Shown piece by piece: positions 34,979 through 43,860 of a DNA stretch of 64,000 nucleotides (position 1 is the first letter of the stretch; each line of letters begins with the position of its first letter). The stretch comes from Streptomyces sp. ISL-98 (GTDB taxonomy: Bacteria; Actinomycetota; Actinomycetes; Streptomycetales; Streptomycetaceae): contig NZ_JAGGPB010000001.1 of assembly GCF_018614055.1 (NCBI RefSeq), positions 383,209-447,208 on the forward strand. Reading direction: 5' to 3'. Both the position numbers and the translations under genes were made by a program. The notes under the pieces are model-generated. The model was not told the DNA's origin, did no database searches, and worked only from the letters and a program-made list of their open reading frames with translations.

Positions 34979-35920
34979 CTAGCCCTGGCGGGCCAGGTCC
35001 GCCGCGCCGACCAGACCGGCCTTGCCGCCCAGCTGGGCCGCGAGAACCTGGGCGTGCGGGCGGTACTGGCCGCCCACGAGCCAGCGGCGGAACGACTTGC
35101 GGATCGGGTCGAGGACCAGCTCGCCCTCGTCCGAGACGCCGCCGCCCACGATGAACGCCGACGGGTCGAACAGCGAGGCCAGGTCGGCCAGGCCCGCGCC
35201 GGCCCAGCGGGCCAGCTCGCGGAAGGAGTCGATCGCCACCGGGCAGCCCTGCCGGGCGGCGTCGCTGATGTGCTTGCCTTCGATGCCGTCGGGCGTGCCG
35301 TCGCCGAGGCCCAGCAGGATCGTCGCGTTCTCGGGCGTCGCGTTGGCGCGCTGCCTGGCGTACCGCACGAGGGCGCGTCCCGATGCGTACTGCTCCCAGC
35401 AGCCCTGGCTGCCGCAGCCGCAGAGCAGGCCGTCGGGGACGACCCGGATGTGGCCGAACTCGGCCGCCACACCGAAGCGTCCGCGGCGCAGCTTGTTGCC
35501 GATGATGATGCCGCCGCCGAGGCCGGTGCCGAGGGTGATGCAGATGACGTCCTCGTGGCCCTGGCCCGCACCGAACCTGTACTCGCCCCAGGCTGCCGCG
35601 TTCGCGTCGTTCTCGACAACGACCGGCAGGCCGACGCGCTGCTCGACCTTGTCCTTGAGCGGTTCGTGCCGCCACTTGATGTTCGGGGCGAAGAGGACGG
35701 TCGCACGCTTGTCGTCGACGTAACCGGCCGCACCGATGCCGACCGCCTCGATGTCGTGGCCCTTGCCGGCCTCGGAGACGGCCGCGCAGATCGCGTCGAC
35801 GATGCCTTCGGCGGTCGGCGGCGTGGACACCTTGTGCGTGTCGAGAATGGTGCCCTCTTCGTCGACCACGCCTGCCGCGATCTTCGTGCCGCCGATGTCG
35901 ACGCCGATGGTGAGTCCCAT
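34979..35920 (-). CDS. glkA: ROK-family glucokinase
   Basis: 313 aa from ATG 35920 (GAGGGACAC upstream). It phosphorylates glucose with ATP and, in Streptomyces, carries carbon catabolite repression. Motifs: DIGGTK (8-13, ATP phosphate site), catalytic Asp105 in VENDANAAAWGEYRFGAG, GTGLGGGII, EFGHI with His157, and the ROK zinc motif CGCGSQGCWEQYASG (Cys167, Cys169, Cys174). Regulation in S. coelicolor is largely post-translational. The upstream SCO2127-like gene is only 58 bp away on the same strand. Confidence 0.96.
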   Translation of the reverse strand: MGLTIGVDIGGTKIAAGVVDEEGTILDTHKVSTPPTAEGIVDAICAAVSEAGKGHDIEAVGIGAAGYVDDKRATVLFAPNIKWRHEPLKDKVEQRVGLPVVVENDANAAAWGEYRFGAGQGHEDVICITLGTGLGGGIIIGNKLRRGRFGVAAEFGHIRVVPDGLLCGCGSQGCWEQYASGRALVRYARQRANATPENATILLGLGDGTPDGIEGKHISDAARQGCPVAIDSFRELARWAGAGLADLASLFDPSAFIVGGGVSDEGELVLDPIRKSFRRWLVGGQYRPHAQVLAAQLGGKAGLVGAADLARQG

Positions 35921-35977
35921 GTGTCCCTCAGTTTTCGGTCGAGCCCCGCTAAGGCCCAACCGTACCCGAGGCGCAGC

Positions 35978-36454
35978 TCAGTCCAGGTCGATGTGCTCGC
36001 TGGACGAGGGGCCTTCGGGACCGTCGTCGCCGTCGTCCTTACGGCCTCCGGGGCGCCCGGGCTCGGATGCCTCGCGGGTCCAGCGGCGCTCCTGGCCCTC
36101 GACCGCGGAGCGGTAGGCGGCGAGCAGCTCGTTGCCGGCCGCGGCGAGGTGGTCGAACACCTCCGGGTTGCGTTCGATGACCGGCTCGACGGCGGACTTC
36201 GCCTGGTTGATGAGCTGGCTGACCGTGCCCTGCGCGGCCATGCCGGGCAGCGACGACTGGAGCGACGAGACCTTGTCGGCGACCGCGTCGACGAGCTTGC
36301 GCAGCTCCTCCGCGGCCGATCCGGGAGGCGCCCCCTGACTGCTTCGACGGCGGGCCTTCTCGGCGGCGAGGTCCTCGGCGCATGCCTTCGCCCAGGCATC
36401 GGCGTCGGTGGCCTCGGCGGACTCGGGCCGGGGGCCCTCGGTGGCATCGCTCAT
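35978..36454 (-). CDS. SCO2127-like protein (DUF5304), upstream partner of glkA
   Basis: 158 aa from ATG 36454 (CAGGAGTG upstream). The protein is acidic and helical: AEELRKLVDAVADKVSSLQSS, SQLINQAKSAVEPVIERNPEVFDHLAAAGNELLAAYRSAVEGQERRW, with disordered, acidic ends. Its place directly before glkA matches SCO2127 of S. coelicolor, reported to stimulate glucokinase expression and to influence glucose repression. There is no DNA-binding motif visible, so any transcriptional effect is probably indirect. The assignment rests on synteny and sequence recall. Confidence 0.82.
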   Translation of the reverse strand: MSDATEGPRPESAEATDADAWAKACAEDLAAEKARRRSSQGAPPGSAAEELRKLVDAVADKVSSLQSSLPGMAAQGTVSQLINQAKSAVEPVIERNPEVFDHLAAAGNELLAAYRSAVEGQERRWTREASEPGRPGGRKDDGDDGPEGPSSSEHIDLD

Positions 36455-36570
36455 GGCGGACACTCCTGCGGCAGGGAGGCGGTTCCTACGGTACGTACGC
36501 CTCGTACGACCGACGTTACCCGAACGGCGGTACGGCATTCACTGGAGTCCGCCTCACGAAGGAGGTTCGG

Positions 36571-37890
36571 TCAGCGGTCCGACCTGCTTGTCCGGCCGGG
36601 GGGCCGGGACTTGTCGGGGCTGTCCCCGGGAGACGCAGTCCGGCGTCGCGGCCACAGCTGGGGGTCGGGCGTGAATCGGACGCGCAGGACGCCGTCGGTG
36701 AGGCCCGCGCCGGAGACGGTACAGCGGCGCAGGGCCGAGGGGAGGGTCAGGATGCGGCGGAACGGGCCCGCGTCGAGTACCAGTTCGTCACCCCTGCGGA
36801 CCAGGCCGAGCTCTTCCTTGACGGCGCCCGGCAGGGGCAGGTGCCAGACGAGGACGCCGTCGTCGGCGATCCGGTCCTCCACGGGCCACGGGTCGCGGGC
36901 GGGCCCGGCTTCCTCGACCGCCAGGTCATTGCCGTCGCCCCCCTCGGGCAGGGCGGACGGGTCGGACAGGGCTGCCAGGTCGTCCAGGCCGCGCGGGTCC
37001 CGGCCCAGGTGGCGGACCTCGCGCAGCGTCGCCGCGGGCTGCCACTCGCCGGCCCACTCGGTCAGGCACTTCTGCTGCTGCGCGGCCAGCGTCGCGAGCC
37101 AGGTGTCAGGGGTGTCCTGCGGCAGCACCCGGTTCGCGGCGACGGTGTCGACGCTCAGGCCGAAGAGGGCGAGTCCGGTACGGGCGGTGCGCAATGCGTC
37201 GGCTCCGGCGGGCCCCGGCTCGGCGACCAGGCGTACGGTCGTCTCGCTGTCGTCCAGCAGTGCCTGTACGGCGGCCAGTTCCACATCCCAGCGGGCCGCC
37301 GTCTCGTACAGCCACTGCGCGGGCATCGGCACCCCGGCGAGCTGGGCGAGCATGGGGCGCAGCGCGCGGGCCGCCTGGCGTTCGGGCGGGAGCAGGCGGC
37401 GCAGGTAGCGGCGCAGCTGTTCGGGGAGGGCGAGCGCGGCGAGGGTGTCGGGCAGCGGCGGCAGGTCGACGACCACGACGTCGTACGTCTGTGCCGCCTC
37501 GGGGCCCGCGCAGGCCCGCAGGGCACGCAGCAGCGCGAACTGCTCGCTGCCGGGGAGCTCGGTCAGTTCCTCGCCGTCCAGCCGGTTCGCGCCGAGCAGG
37601 TCGAGCACGGATCCGGCGCGGTCCTGGAGGGACAGCAGCTCCCTGCGGAAGTGGGCGCCGGAGTCGATCCTCGCGGCCCACAGGCCGGGGGCGGCCTCGA
37701 CCGGCGCGGAGCCGGGGCCGGAGCCCGTGCCGCTGCCGGTGGTTATGCCGAGCGCGGCGCCCAGCGTGTCCGCCCGGTCGGTGGAGAGCGCCAGTACGCG
37801 CTGCCCCCGCCGCGCGGCGGCGAGGGCGGTCGCTGCGGCGACGGTGGTGCGGCCCGCGCCGCCGGGGCCGGTGACGAGGACCGTACGCAT
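36571..37890 (-). CDS. ArsA/MinD-like ATPase homologue with altered P-loop
   Basis: 439 aa from ATG 37890, 7 bp after the SRPBCC stop. The deviant Walker A of ArsA/Get3 (GKGGVGKTT) appears as GPGGAGRTT (8-16): the signature Lys is Pro9 and the catalytic Walker Lys is Arg14. Other ArsA landmarks remain: RVLALSTDRADTLGAALG, YDVVVVDLPPLPDTLAALALPEQL and AANRVLPQDTPDTWLATLAAQQQKCL. The C-terminal 100 residues form a beta-rich domain (LVWHLPLPGAVKEELGLVRRGDELVLDAGPFRRIL) like the alpha-crystallin-type cap of these proteins. It may bind but not hydrolyse nucleotide. By neighbourhood it corresponds to mycobacterial Rv2184c. Confidence 0.85.
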   Translation of the reverse strand: MRTVLVTGPGGAGRTTVAAATALAAARRGQRVLALSTDRADTLGAALGITTGSGTGSGPGSAPVEAAPGLWAARIDSGAHFRRELLSLQDRAGSVLDLLGANRLDGEELTELPGSEQFALLRALRACAGPEAAQTYDVVVVDLPPLPDTLAALALPEQLRRYLRRLLPPERQAARALRPMLAQLAGVPMPAQWLYETAARWDVELAAVQALLDDSETTVRLVAEPGPAGADALRTARTGLALFGLSVDTVAANRVLPQDTPDTWLATLAAQQQKCLTEWAGEWQPAATLREVRHLGRDPRGLDDLAALSDPSALPEGGDGNDLAVEEAGPARDPWPVEDRIADDGVLVWHLPLPGAVKEELGLVRRGDELVLDAGPFRRILTLPSALRRCTVSGAGLTDGVLRVRFTPDPQLWPRRRTASPGDSPDKSRPPGRTSRSDR

Positions 37891-37897
37891 CAGGGCA

Positions 37898-38347
37898 TCA
37901 GGCCTTCGGGTTGCTTTCGACGCGCTTCTTCAGACCGGCCAGGGCCCGGTCGATGATGACCTTCTCGGCCTTGCGCTTGATCATCCCGAGCATGGGGATC
38001 TTGACGTCGACGGTCAGCTGGTACGTGACCTCGGTGCGGTCGCCGTCGCCGAGCGGGGCGAGGCTGTACGAGCCGTCGAGGGCGCGCAGCATCTGGGACT
38101 TGACCAGCGTCCAGCTGACCTCGTTGTCACCGGTCCAGGTGTACGCGAGGGTGTGGTCGTCCTTGATCGCGCCCGCGTCCAGCAGCAGGCGTACCTGCTC
38201 GGCGCGGCCCTTGGCGTCGGAAGCCAGTACCTCGGCCTCCTTCACCTCGCCGGTCCACTCGGGGTAGCGGGCGAAGTCGGCGATCACGCCCATCACGTCG
38301 GCCGGTGCCGCCTCGATCGTGATGCTCGAGCTGGTGTGTTCCGCCAT
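37898..38347 (-). CDS. SRPBCC family protein (polyketide-cyclase/dehydrase-like)
   Basis: 149 aa from ATG 38347 (GGAGGAGCC upstream). A single START-like domain is visible: SSITIEAAPADVMGVIADFARYPEWTGEVKEAEVLA, LAYTWTGDNEVSWTLVKS, then the long C-terminal helix (VIIDRALAGLKKRVESN). Such folds bind lipids or other hydrophobic ligands. The gene is tightly coupled to the ArsA-like ATPase (7-bp gap). The same pair exists in mycobacteria (Rv2184c-Rv2185c as I remember it), which suggests a functional unit, possibly in lipid handling. Function is unproven. Confidence 0.88.
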   Translation of the reverse strand: MAEHTSSSITIEAAPADVMGVIADFARYPEWTGEVKEAEVLASDAKGRAEQVRLLLDAGAIKDDHTLAYTWTGDNEVSWTLVKSQMLRALDGSYSLAPLGDGDRTEVTYQLTVDVKIPMLGMIKRKAEKVIIDRALAGLKKRVESNPKA

Positions 38348-38440
38348 CGCTGTGGCTCCTCCAGTGCGGTTCCGGTCAGGGGGCAGGTACTCAGGGGGCA
38401 CTGTCCGCGTGAAGGCTACCGCGACCGGTCGGGCCGCCGA

Positions 38441-39202
38441 TCACCACTCCAGGGTCCAGGGGCGGCCGGTGGAGGCGAAGTGCCCGACGTTCACGCACTC
38501 CGTCGCACCGACGCGCATGCGGCGGGCCAGCGGCTGGTGGACGTGGCCGAAGAGGGCGTAGCGGGGGCGGGTGCGGTGGATCGCGTCGAGGAGGGCCCGG
38601 CTGCCGCGTTCGAACCTGCGCGCCACGGTGTCGTACACGAGCTCGGGGACCTCGGGCGGGATGTGCGAGCACAGCACGTCCACCTCCCCGAGGGCCTCGA
38701 CCTTGGCGGCGTACTCCGCGTCGTCGATCTCGTACGGCGTGCGCATCGGGGTCCTGAGGCCGCCGCCGACGAAGCCGAAGACGCGGCCGCCGATCTCGAC
38801 GCGCTCGCCGTCGAGGACGGTGGTGCCGGGGCCCGCGAAGTCCCGCCACAGGGTCGGCATGTCGACATTGCCGTACGTGGCGTACGTCGGCGTGGGGAAG
38901 GCGGCGAACAGTTCGGCGTACTGCTTGCGCACCGCCGCCTCCGTCGCGGCCGCCCTGTCGACGCCCGCCCACAGCCTGCGACCCAGCTCGCGGGCCTCCT
39001 CGAAGCGGCGGGCGGTGCGCAGCTCGACGATCAGATCGGCGTTCTCGACGCCGAAGAGGTCGGGAAAGATGCCGCGCGAGTGGTCGGCGTAGTCGAGGAA
39101 GAGAACCAGGTCGCCGAGACAGATCAGCGCGTCCGCACCGTCACCCGCCCTGGCCAGGTCCTTCGCGTTCCCGTGTACGTCGCTGACCACATGCACTCGC
39201 AT
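38441..39202 (-). CDS. Calcineurin-like metallophosphoesterase
   Basis: 253 aa from ATG 39202. All five metallophosphoesterase blocks are visible: VVSDVHGN (Asp/His), CLGDLVLF, ATYGNVDMP (GNxD variant of GNHE), VLCSHIPPEVPE and LFGHVHQPL. The compact size and closing VNVGHFASTGRPWTLEW suggest a cytoplasmic YfcE-like or nucleotide phosphodiesterase, but the substrate is unknown. It is divergent from the acyl-CoA ligase across a 277-bp gap that contains a plausible promoter for the ligase and no other gene. Confidence 0.9.
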   Translation of the reverse strand: MRVHVVSDVHGNAKDLARAGDGADALICLGDLVLFLDYADHSRGIFPDLFGVENADLIVELRTARRFEEARELGRRLWAGVDRAAATEAAVRKQYAELFAAFPTPTYATYGNVDMPTLWRDFAGPGTTVLDGERVEIGGRVFGFVGGGLRTPMRTPYEIDDAEYAAKVEALGEVDVLCSHIPPEVPELVYDTVARRFERGSRALLDAIHRTRPRYALFGHVHQPLARRMRVGATECVNVGHFASTGRPWTLEW

Positions 39203-39262
39203 GGCGATCACCCTAGGGCGCCTCACTCGCTGCGGGTAGAGGGGGCCGGACCTGCGGTTACT

Positions 39263-39291
39263 TTCGACACGATGCAAGGGTGGACTACTGT
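39263..39291 (+). promoter_or_regulatory. Candidate promoter for the acyl-CoA ligase
   Basis: TTCGAC (39263-39268) and TACTGT (39286-39291) are separated by 17 bp, as in HrdB-type promoters, and would give a leader of about 180 nt before the ligase start. Confidence 0.4.
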
Positions 39292-39479
39292 GCGCGGAGC
39301 ACCGCCATGACATGTGACGCAGCGAACATCTGGCCAGACCCCCCTATCCGGAACCGAGTACTGGTGGGTAACGTCCGGGCAGTCCAAACGTGCTCACCCC
39401 ACTGAGCACCTGCCCGGTCTTGGACCGCAGCCGACGCGCACATCGACGTGGCGCCGGCGCCCGATGAGGAGCAGCAGTC

Positions 39480-41276
39480 TTGCGCGAGTTCAGCCTTCCG
39501 GCCCTGTACGAGGTCCCCACGGACGGCAACCTGACGGATCTCATCCGCCGCAATGCCACGCAGCACCCCGATGTGGCGGTCATGAGCCGCAAGGTCGGGG
39601 GTGTCTGGACGGATGTCACCGCCACCGAGTTTCTCGCCGAGGTCCGCGCCGCCGCCAGAGGCCTGATCGCCGCCGGCGTGCAGCCGGGCGACCGCGTCGC
39701 CCTGATGTCCCGTACCCGCTACGAGTGGGTGCAGATGGACTTCGCGATCTGGAGCGCCGGCGCGGTGACCGTGCCCGTGTACGAGACCAGCTCCGCCGAA
39801 CAGGTCCAGTGGATCCTGGGCGACTCCGGCGCCGTCGCTGTGATCGTCGAGAGCGCGGCGCACGCCGATGCGGTCGCGTCCGTACGGGACGGGCTGCCCG
39901 CCCTCCAGCACGTCTGGCAGATCGACAAGGGCGCGGTCGCCGAGCTGGCCGAGGCCGGCGCCGATGTCTCGGAGGAGACGGTCGACGAGCGCAGCGCCGC
40001 TGCCAAGGCCGACGACCCGGCGACGATCGTCTACACCTCGGGGACGACCGGCCGCCCCAAGGGCTGCGTGCTGTCCCACCGCAACTTCTTCGCGGAGTGC
40101 GGCAATCTGGTGGAGCGGCTCAAGCCGCTGTTCCGCACCGGCGAGGATTCGGTGCTGCTGTTCCTGCCGGCGGCGCATGTCTTCGGGCGGATGACCGAGT
40201 TGGCGGCCGTACTGGCGCCGATCAGGCTCGGCTGCGTACCGGACATCAAGAACCTCACCGACGAGCTCGCCACCTTCCGGCCGACGCTGGTCCTCGGCGT
40301 GCCGCGCGTTTTCGAGAAGGTGTACAACTCGGCGCGCGCCAAGGCGCAGGCCGACGGCAAGGGCAAGATCTTCGACAAGGCGGCGGACACGGCCATCGAG
40401 TACGGCCGCGCCCTGGCCACGCCCGGCGGTCCTTCCCTGGGCCTCAGGCTCAAGCACAAGGTCTTCGACAAGCTGGTGTACAGCAAGCTGCGCGCCGTCC
40501 TCGGCGGACGCTGCAAGTTCGCGATCTCCGGCGGCGCCCCGCTGGGCGACCGGCTGGGCAACTTCTACAGCGGCATCGGCTTCACGGTGCTCGAGGGGTA
40601 CGGCCTCACCGAGTCGTGCGCGGCCACCGCGTTCAACCCGTGGGACCGGCAGAAGATCGGCACGGTCGGTCAGCCGCTGCCGGGTTCCGTGGTGCGGATC
40701 GCGGACGACGGCGAGGTGCTGGTCCACGGCGAGCACGTCTTCAGCGGGTACTGGAAGAACGAGGCGGCGACGGCCGAGGCGCTGGCCGACGGCTGGTTCC
40801 ACACCGGTGACATAGGCACGCTCGACGAGGACGGCTACCTCGCGATCACCGGCCGCAAGAAGGAGATCATCGTCACGGCGGGCGGCAAGAACGTCGCCCC
40901 CGCGGTGATCGAGGACCGCATCCGGGCGCACGCGCTGGTCGCGGAGTGCATGGTGGTCGGCGACGGGCGGCCGTTCGTCGGCGCGCTGGTCACCCTCGAC
41001 GAGGAGTTCCTGGCCCGCTGGGCGGCGGAGAACGGCAAGCCGGCCGGGTCGACCGCCGCGTCGCTGCGCGAGGACGCGGATCTCCTCGCGGTCATCCAGC
41101 AGGCGGTGAACGACGGCAATGCCGCGGTGTCCAAGGCGGAGTCGGTGCGGAAATTCCGCGTGCTGCCGAGCCAGTTCACCGAAGAGGCCGGGCACATCAC
41201 GCCGTCGCTGAAGCTCAAGCGCAACGTCGTCGCGAAGGACTTCGCCGACGAGATCGAAGCGATCTACCGGGGCTGA
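39480..41276 (+). CDS. Long-chain acyl-CoA ligase (AMP-dependent synthetase)
   Basis: 598 aa from TTG 39480, preceded by GAGGAGCAG. It activates fatty acids via an acyl-adenylate to acyl-CoA. Motifs: P-loop YTSGTTGRPKG (about 184-194), LLFLPAAHVFGRM, the linker VLEGYGLTESCA, DGWFHTGDIGTLDEDGYLAITGRKKEIIVTAGGKNVAP, and the C-terminal lysine segment ITPSLKLKRNVV. The N-terminus (LPALYEVPTDGNLTDLIRRNA) is typical of actinobacterial FadD15-type ligases; the mycobacterial gene at this position is Rv2187 (fadD15). A bidirectional hairpin follows. Confidence 0.95.
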   Translation: MREFSLPALYEVPTDGNLTDLIRRNATQHPDVAVMSRKVGGVWTDVTATEFLAEVRAAARGLIAAGVQPGDRVALMSRTRYEWVQMDFAIWSAGAVTVPVYETSSAEQVQWILGDSGAVAVIVESAAHADAVASVRDGLPALQHVWQIDKGAVAELAEAGADVSEETVDERSAAAKADDPATIVYTSGTTGRPKGCVLSHRNFFAECGNLVERLKPLFRTGEDSVLLFLPAAHVFGRMTELAAVLAPIRLGCVPDIKNLTDELATFRPTLVLGVPRVFEKVYNSARAKAQADGKGKIFDKAADTAIEYGRALATPGGPSLGLRLKHKVFDKLVYSKLRAVLGGRCKFAISGGAPLGDRLGNFYSGIGFTVLEGYGLTESCAATAFNPWDRQKIGTVGQPLPGSVVRIADDGEVLVHGEHVFSGYWKNEAATAEALADGWFHTGDIGTLDEDGYLAITGRKKEIIVTAGGKNVAPAVIEDRIRAHALVAECMVVGDGRPFVGALVTLDEEFLARWAAENGKPAGSTAASLREDADLLAVIQQAVNDGNAAVSKAESVRKFRVLPSQFTEEAGHITPSLKLKRNVVAKDFADEIEAIYRG

Positions 41277-41287
41277 TACGGGCAGGT

Positions 41288-41320
41288 ACCGATGGAGCCC
41301 AGAACCCGGGCTCCATCGGT
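41288..41320. terminator. Bidirectional terminator between ligase and mannosyltransferase
   Basis: Perfect 13-bp stem ACCGATGGAGCCC / GGGCTCCATCGGT with a 7-nt loop in the gap between convergent genes. Confidence 0.88.
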
Positions 41321-41346
41321 GACGTATATCGGTGACGTACAGGAGA

Positions 41347-42501
41347 TCAGAGAAGCGCCTTCAGCTTCTCCGCGAGCAGGTCCCAGCGCCACTTCTCCTC
41401 GACCCACTCCCGCCCGCGCTCCCCCATCCGCCGCCGCAGCTCCGGATCCTGGAGCAGCGTGACGATCCGGTCCGCCGACTCGTCGGCAGCGGCTGCCGCA
41501 GGCCCACCGCGCACCACCCACCCCGTCTCCCCGTCCAGTACGGCGTCGGGCGCCCCGCCCGAGTCACCTGCCACTACGGGCAGCCCGGTCGCCGACGCCT
41601 CCAGGTAGACGATGCCGAGCCCCTCGACGTCGAGCCCGCCCCGGCGCGTACGGCACGGCATGGCGAACACGTCACCGGCGCCGAAGTGGGCCGGCAGCTC
41701 CTCCCACGGCACAGGCCCGGTGAAGCGCACGGAGTCCGTGACGCGGGTCTCCGCGGCCAGCTTCTTCAGTTCCTTGGCGTACGGGCCGCCGCCCACGATC
41801 AGCAGTACCGCGTCCGGCACCTCGCGCAGTATCCGGGGCATCGCCAGGATCAGCGTGTCCTGGCCCTTGCGCGGCACCAGCCGGGACACGCACACCACCA
41901 CGGGCCGGTCGGCGAGCCCGAGCCGCTCACGGACGGCGTCGCCGCCCGAGGCGGAGTGGAAGGTCTTCTCGTTGACGCCGGGCGGCAGTTGGACCATGCG
42001 CGCGGCGGCTTCGGGCGTGAGCGCGGCGGCTATCCGTGAGCGCGTGTACTCACCGAGATAGGTGATCGTGTCCGTACCCTCGCCGATCCTGCGGAGCAGC
42101 TGACGGGCGGCGGGCAGCTGTGCCCAGCCCGCCTCGTGACCGTGCGTGGTGGCGACGATCCGCGTCGCGCCCGCCTTGCGCAGTGCGGGGGCCATCAGCC
42201 CGAGCGGCGCCGCCGCCCCAAACCACACGGACGTACAGCCGTGCTCGCGCAGCAGCCCTGCCGCGCGGCGCGTGACGCGCGGGGTCGGCAGCAGCATCGT
42301 CGTCGGGTCGCGTACGACGGTGAACGGCTGCTCGGCATCGAACGCGGCCGTGGCGGCGGCACCTTCGGCGCCCCGCTTCCACGTGGACGCGTAGACGACG
42401 AGCTGCTCGGGGTCCAGGCGCAGCGCCATATTATGCAGAAATGCCTGGATGCCGCCGGGACGGGGCGGGAAGTCATTGGTCACGATCAAGGTCTTGTGCA
42501 T
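41347..42501 (-). CDS. pimB: PimB'-like GDP-mannose-dependent mannosyltransferase (GT4)
   Basis: 384 aa from ATG 42501. GT-B fold with LIVTNDFPPRPGGIQAFLHNMALRL at the N-terminus, TTHGHEAGWAQLPAARQLLRRIGEGTD, the acceptor/donor hinge VVVCVSRLVPRKGQDTLILAMPRIL, and the nucleotide-sugar motif RTRRGGLDVEGLGIVYLEASATGLPVVAGDSGGAPDAVLDGETG. It closely resembles PimB' of corynebacteria and mycobacteria (Rv2188c), which adds the second mannose to phosphatidylinositol monomannoside. Its position next to a FadD15-like ligase and near an NlpC/P60 hydrolase repeats the mycobacterial order. Confidence 0.88.
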   Translation of the reverse strand: MHKTLIVTNDFPPRPGGIQAFLHNMALRLDPEQLVVYASTWKRGAEGAAATAAFDAEQPFTVVRDPTTMLLPTPRVTRRAAGLLREHGCTSVWFGAAAPLGLMAPALRKAGATRIVATTHGHEAGWAQLPAARQLLRRIGEGTDTITYLGEYTRSRIAAALTPEAAARMVQLPPGVNEKTFHSASGGDAVRERLGLADRPVVVCVSRLVPRKGQDTLILAMPRILREVPDAVLLIVGGGPYAKELKKLAAETRVTDSVRFTGPVPWEELPAHFGAGDVFAMPCRTRRGGLDVEGLGIVYLEASATGLPVVAGDSGGAPDAVLDGETGWVVRGGPAAAAADESADRIVTLLQDPELRRRMGERGREWVEEKWRWDLLAEKLKALL

Positions 42502-42600
42502 CGCCGCCGACAGTACCGAACGGCCCCGCTTCTTGGCTCTGGCGCATCCCCGCCCGGCATCATGTCTCCCGCACCCCTGCGCGAAACGGACGAGGTGGTC

Positions 42601-43860
42601 ATGGCGGGCACAGGCGAAGCCGGCGGCACAAGGCGCCCTGTCGCGCTGTGGGTTGTCACCCGGACCGTGCTGCTGCTGTGTGTCTTCAAGGTGTTCACCG
42701 TGCCGGGTCCCGACGTCACGAGCGACGTCTCGGTGATCTATCAGGGCTGGTACGAGGTGCTCCGGACCGGCACCTTCCCGCTGGACGACATCACCTGGCA
42801 GTACCCGCCCGCCGCCGCCCTCGCGCTCCTCTCCCCCGCTCTGCTGCCCTTCCTCGGCTACACGTCCGCCTTCTTCGTGCTGGCCTTCCTCGCGGACGCG
42901 GTCGTCATGGGTCTGCTCCTGTACGCCGGCCGGCGCCCCGGCAAGCGGCTCGCGGGGGCGTGGGTCTGGGTGGCGGGGGTGCCGCTGCTCGGCCCGACGG
43001 CGTACGCCAGGTACGACGTGATGGTCACGGCGGTCGCGGTGGCGGCCCTGCTGGCCGGGGCGCGCAGGCCGCGCGTGCTGGGGGCGCTGGCGGCCTTCGG
43101 GGCGCTCCTGAAGGTGTGGCCGCTGCTGCTGCTTGTGGGGGCGCCACGCGGGCGCGGGGCCCGGTCCGCGGGCATGGCGGCGGCCGCGGGGCTCGCGGGC
43201 CTGATGGTGCTGTTCTGCGCCACGATGCCGGGGGCGCTGGCCTTCCTGACCTTCCAGCGCGAGCGGGGCACGGAGATCGAGTCGCTCGGCGCGCTCGTCT
43301 TCCATGCCGCCCGGCACTTCGGCTGGCAGGGGCAGGTGCTGCTCAACTACGGCTCCGTGGAGTTCCTAGGGCCGTACGTCCCGCTGGTCAGCACGGTTGC
43401 GATGGCGCTGACGGCGCTGGCTTTCGGCTGGCTGCTGCTGTGGCGGGTCAGGGCGGTCGAGTTCGCGGCGTCGACGCCGTGCGATGCGGCTTTCGCCGCG
43501 CTCCTGCTGTTCACGACCACCAGCCGGGTGATCAGCCCGCAGTACATGCTGTGGCTGGTCGGGCTTGCCGCCGCGTGTCTGGTCTTCCGGGGCAGCCGGA
43601 TGGGCGCTCCGGCGCGGCTGGTGCTCGCCGCGACCGGTGTCACCTTCCTGGAGTTCCCGATCTGGTTCTCGCACGTGGTGAGCAGTGACTGGCTGGGGGT
43701 GCTGCTGCTGGCCGTACGCAATGGGCTGCTGGTCGCCGCGACGCTGATGGCTTGCCGCCGGCTGTGGCAACAGACGGTCTCGGGTCCGCGAGCGCGGGCG
43801 CAGCGTGCGGTGCCGGCGCAGCGTGCGGCGGACGCGGAGCGGGAGCTGCTGGCGTCGTAG
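42601..43860 (+). CDS. GT87-like polyprenyl-phosphomannose-dependent mannosyltransferase
   Basis: 419 aa from ATG 42601 (GAGGTGG upstream); ATG 42562 would add 13 residues but lacks a ribosome site. About ten membrane spans are visible. The first loop has the GT-C-type acidic pair region SDVSVIYQGWYEVLRTGTFPLDDITWQYPPAAAL, and later motifs include YARYDVMVTAVAVAALL and LLFTTTSRVISPQYMLWLVGLAAAC. These are typical of GT87 alpha-mannosyltransferases (Rv2181/PimE-like), which use polyprenyl-phosphate-mannose outside the membrane. With the divergent PimB'-like gene this points to mannolipid assembly. Confidence 0.85.
   Translation: MAGTGEAGGTRRPVALWVVTRTVLLLCVFKVFTVPGPDVTSDVSVIYQGWYEVLRTGTFPLDDITWQYPPAAALALLSPALLPFLGYTSAFFVLAFLADAVVMGLLLYAGRRPGKRLAGAWVWVAGVPLLGPTAYARYDVMVTAVAVAALLAGARRPRVLGALAAFGALLKVWPLLLLVGAPRGRGARSAGMAAAAGLAGLMVLFCATMPGALAFLTFQRERGTEIESLGALVFHAARHFGWQGQVLLNYGSVEFLGPYVPLVSTVAMALTALAFGWLLLWRVRAVEFAASTPCDAAFAALLLFTTTSRVISPQYMLWLVGLAAACLVFRGSRMGAPARLVLAATGVTFLEFPIWFSHVVSSDWLGVLLLAVRNGLLVAATLMACRRLWQQTVSGPRARAQRAVPAQRAADAERELLAS

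Noticed and set aside
34106..37408. A 1100-codon open frame on the plus strand
   Set aside because: It is antisense to the EEP protein, glkA, the SCO2127-like gene and the ArsA-like gene, all of which have clear motifs. It is a mirror frame and has no domains.
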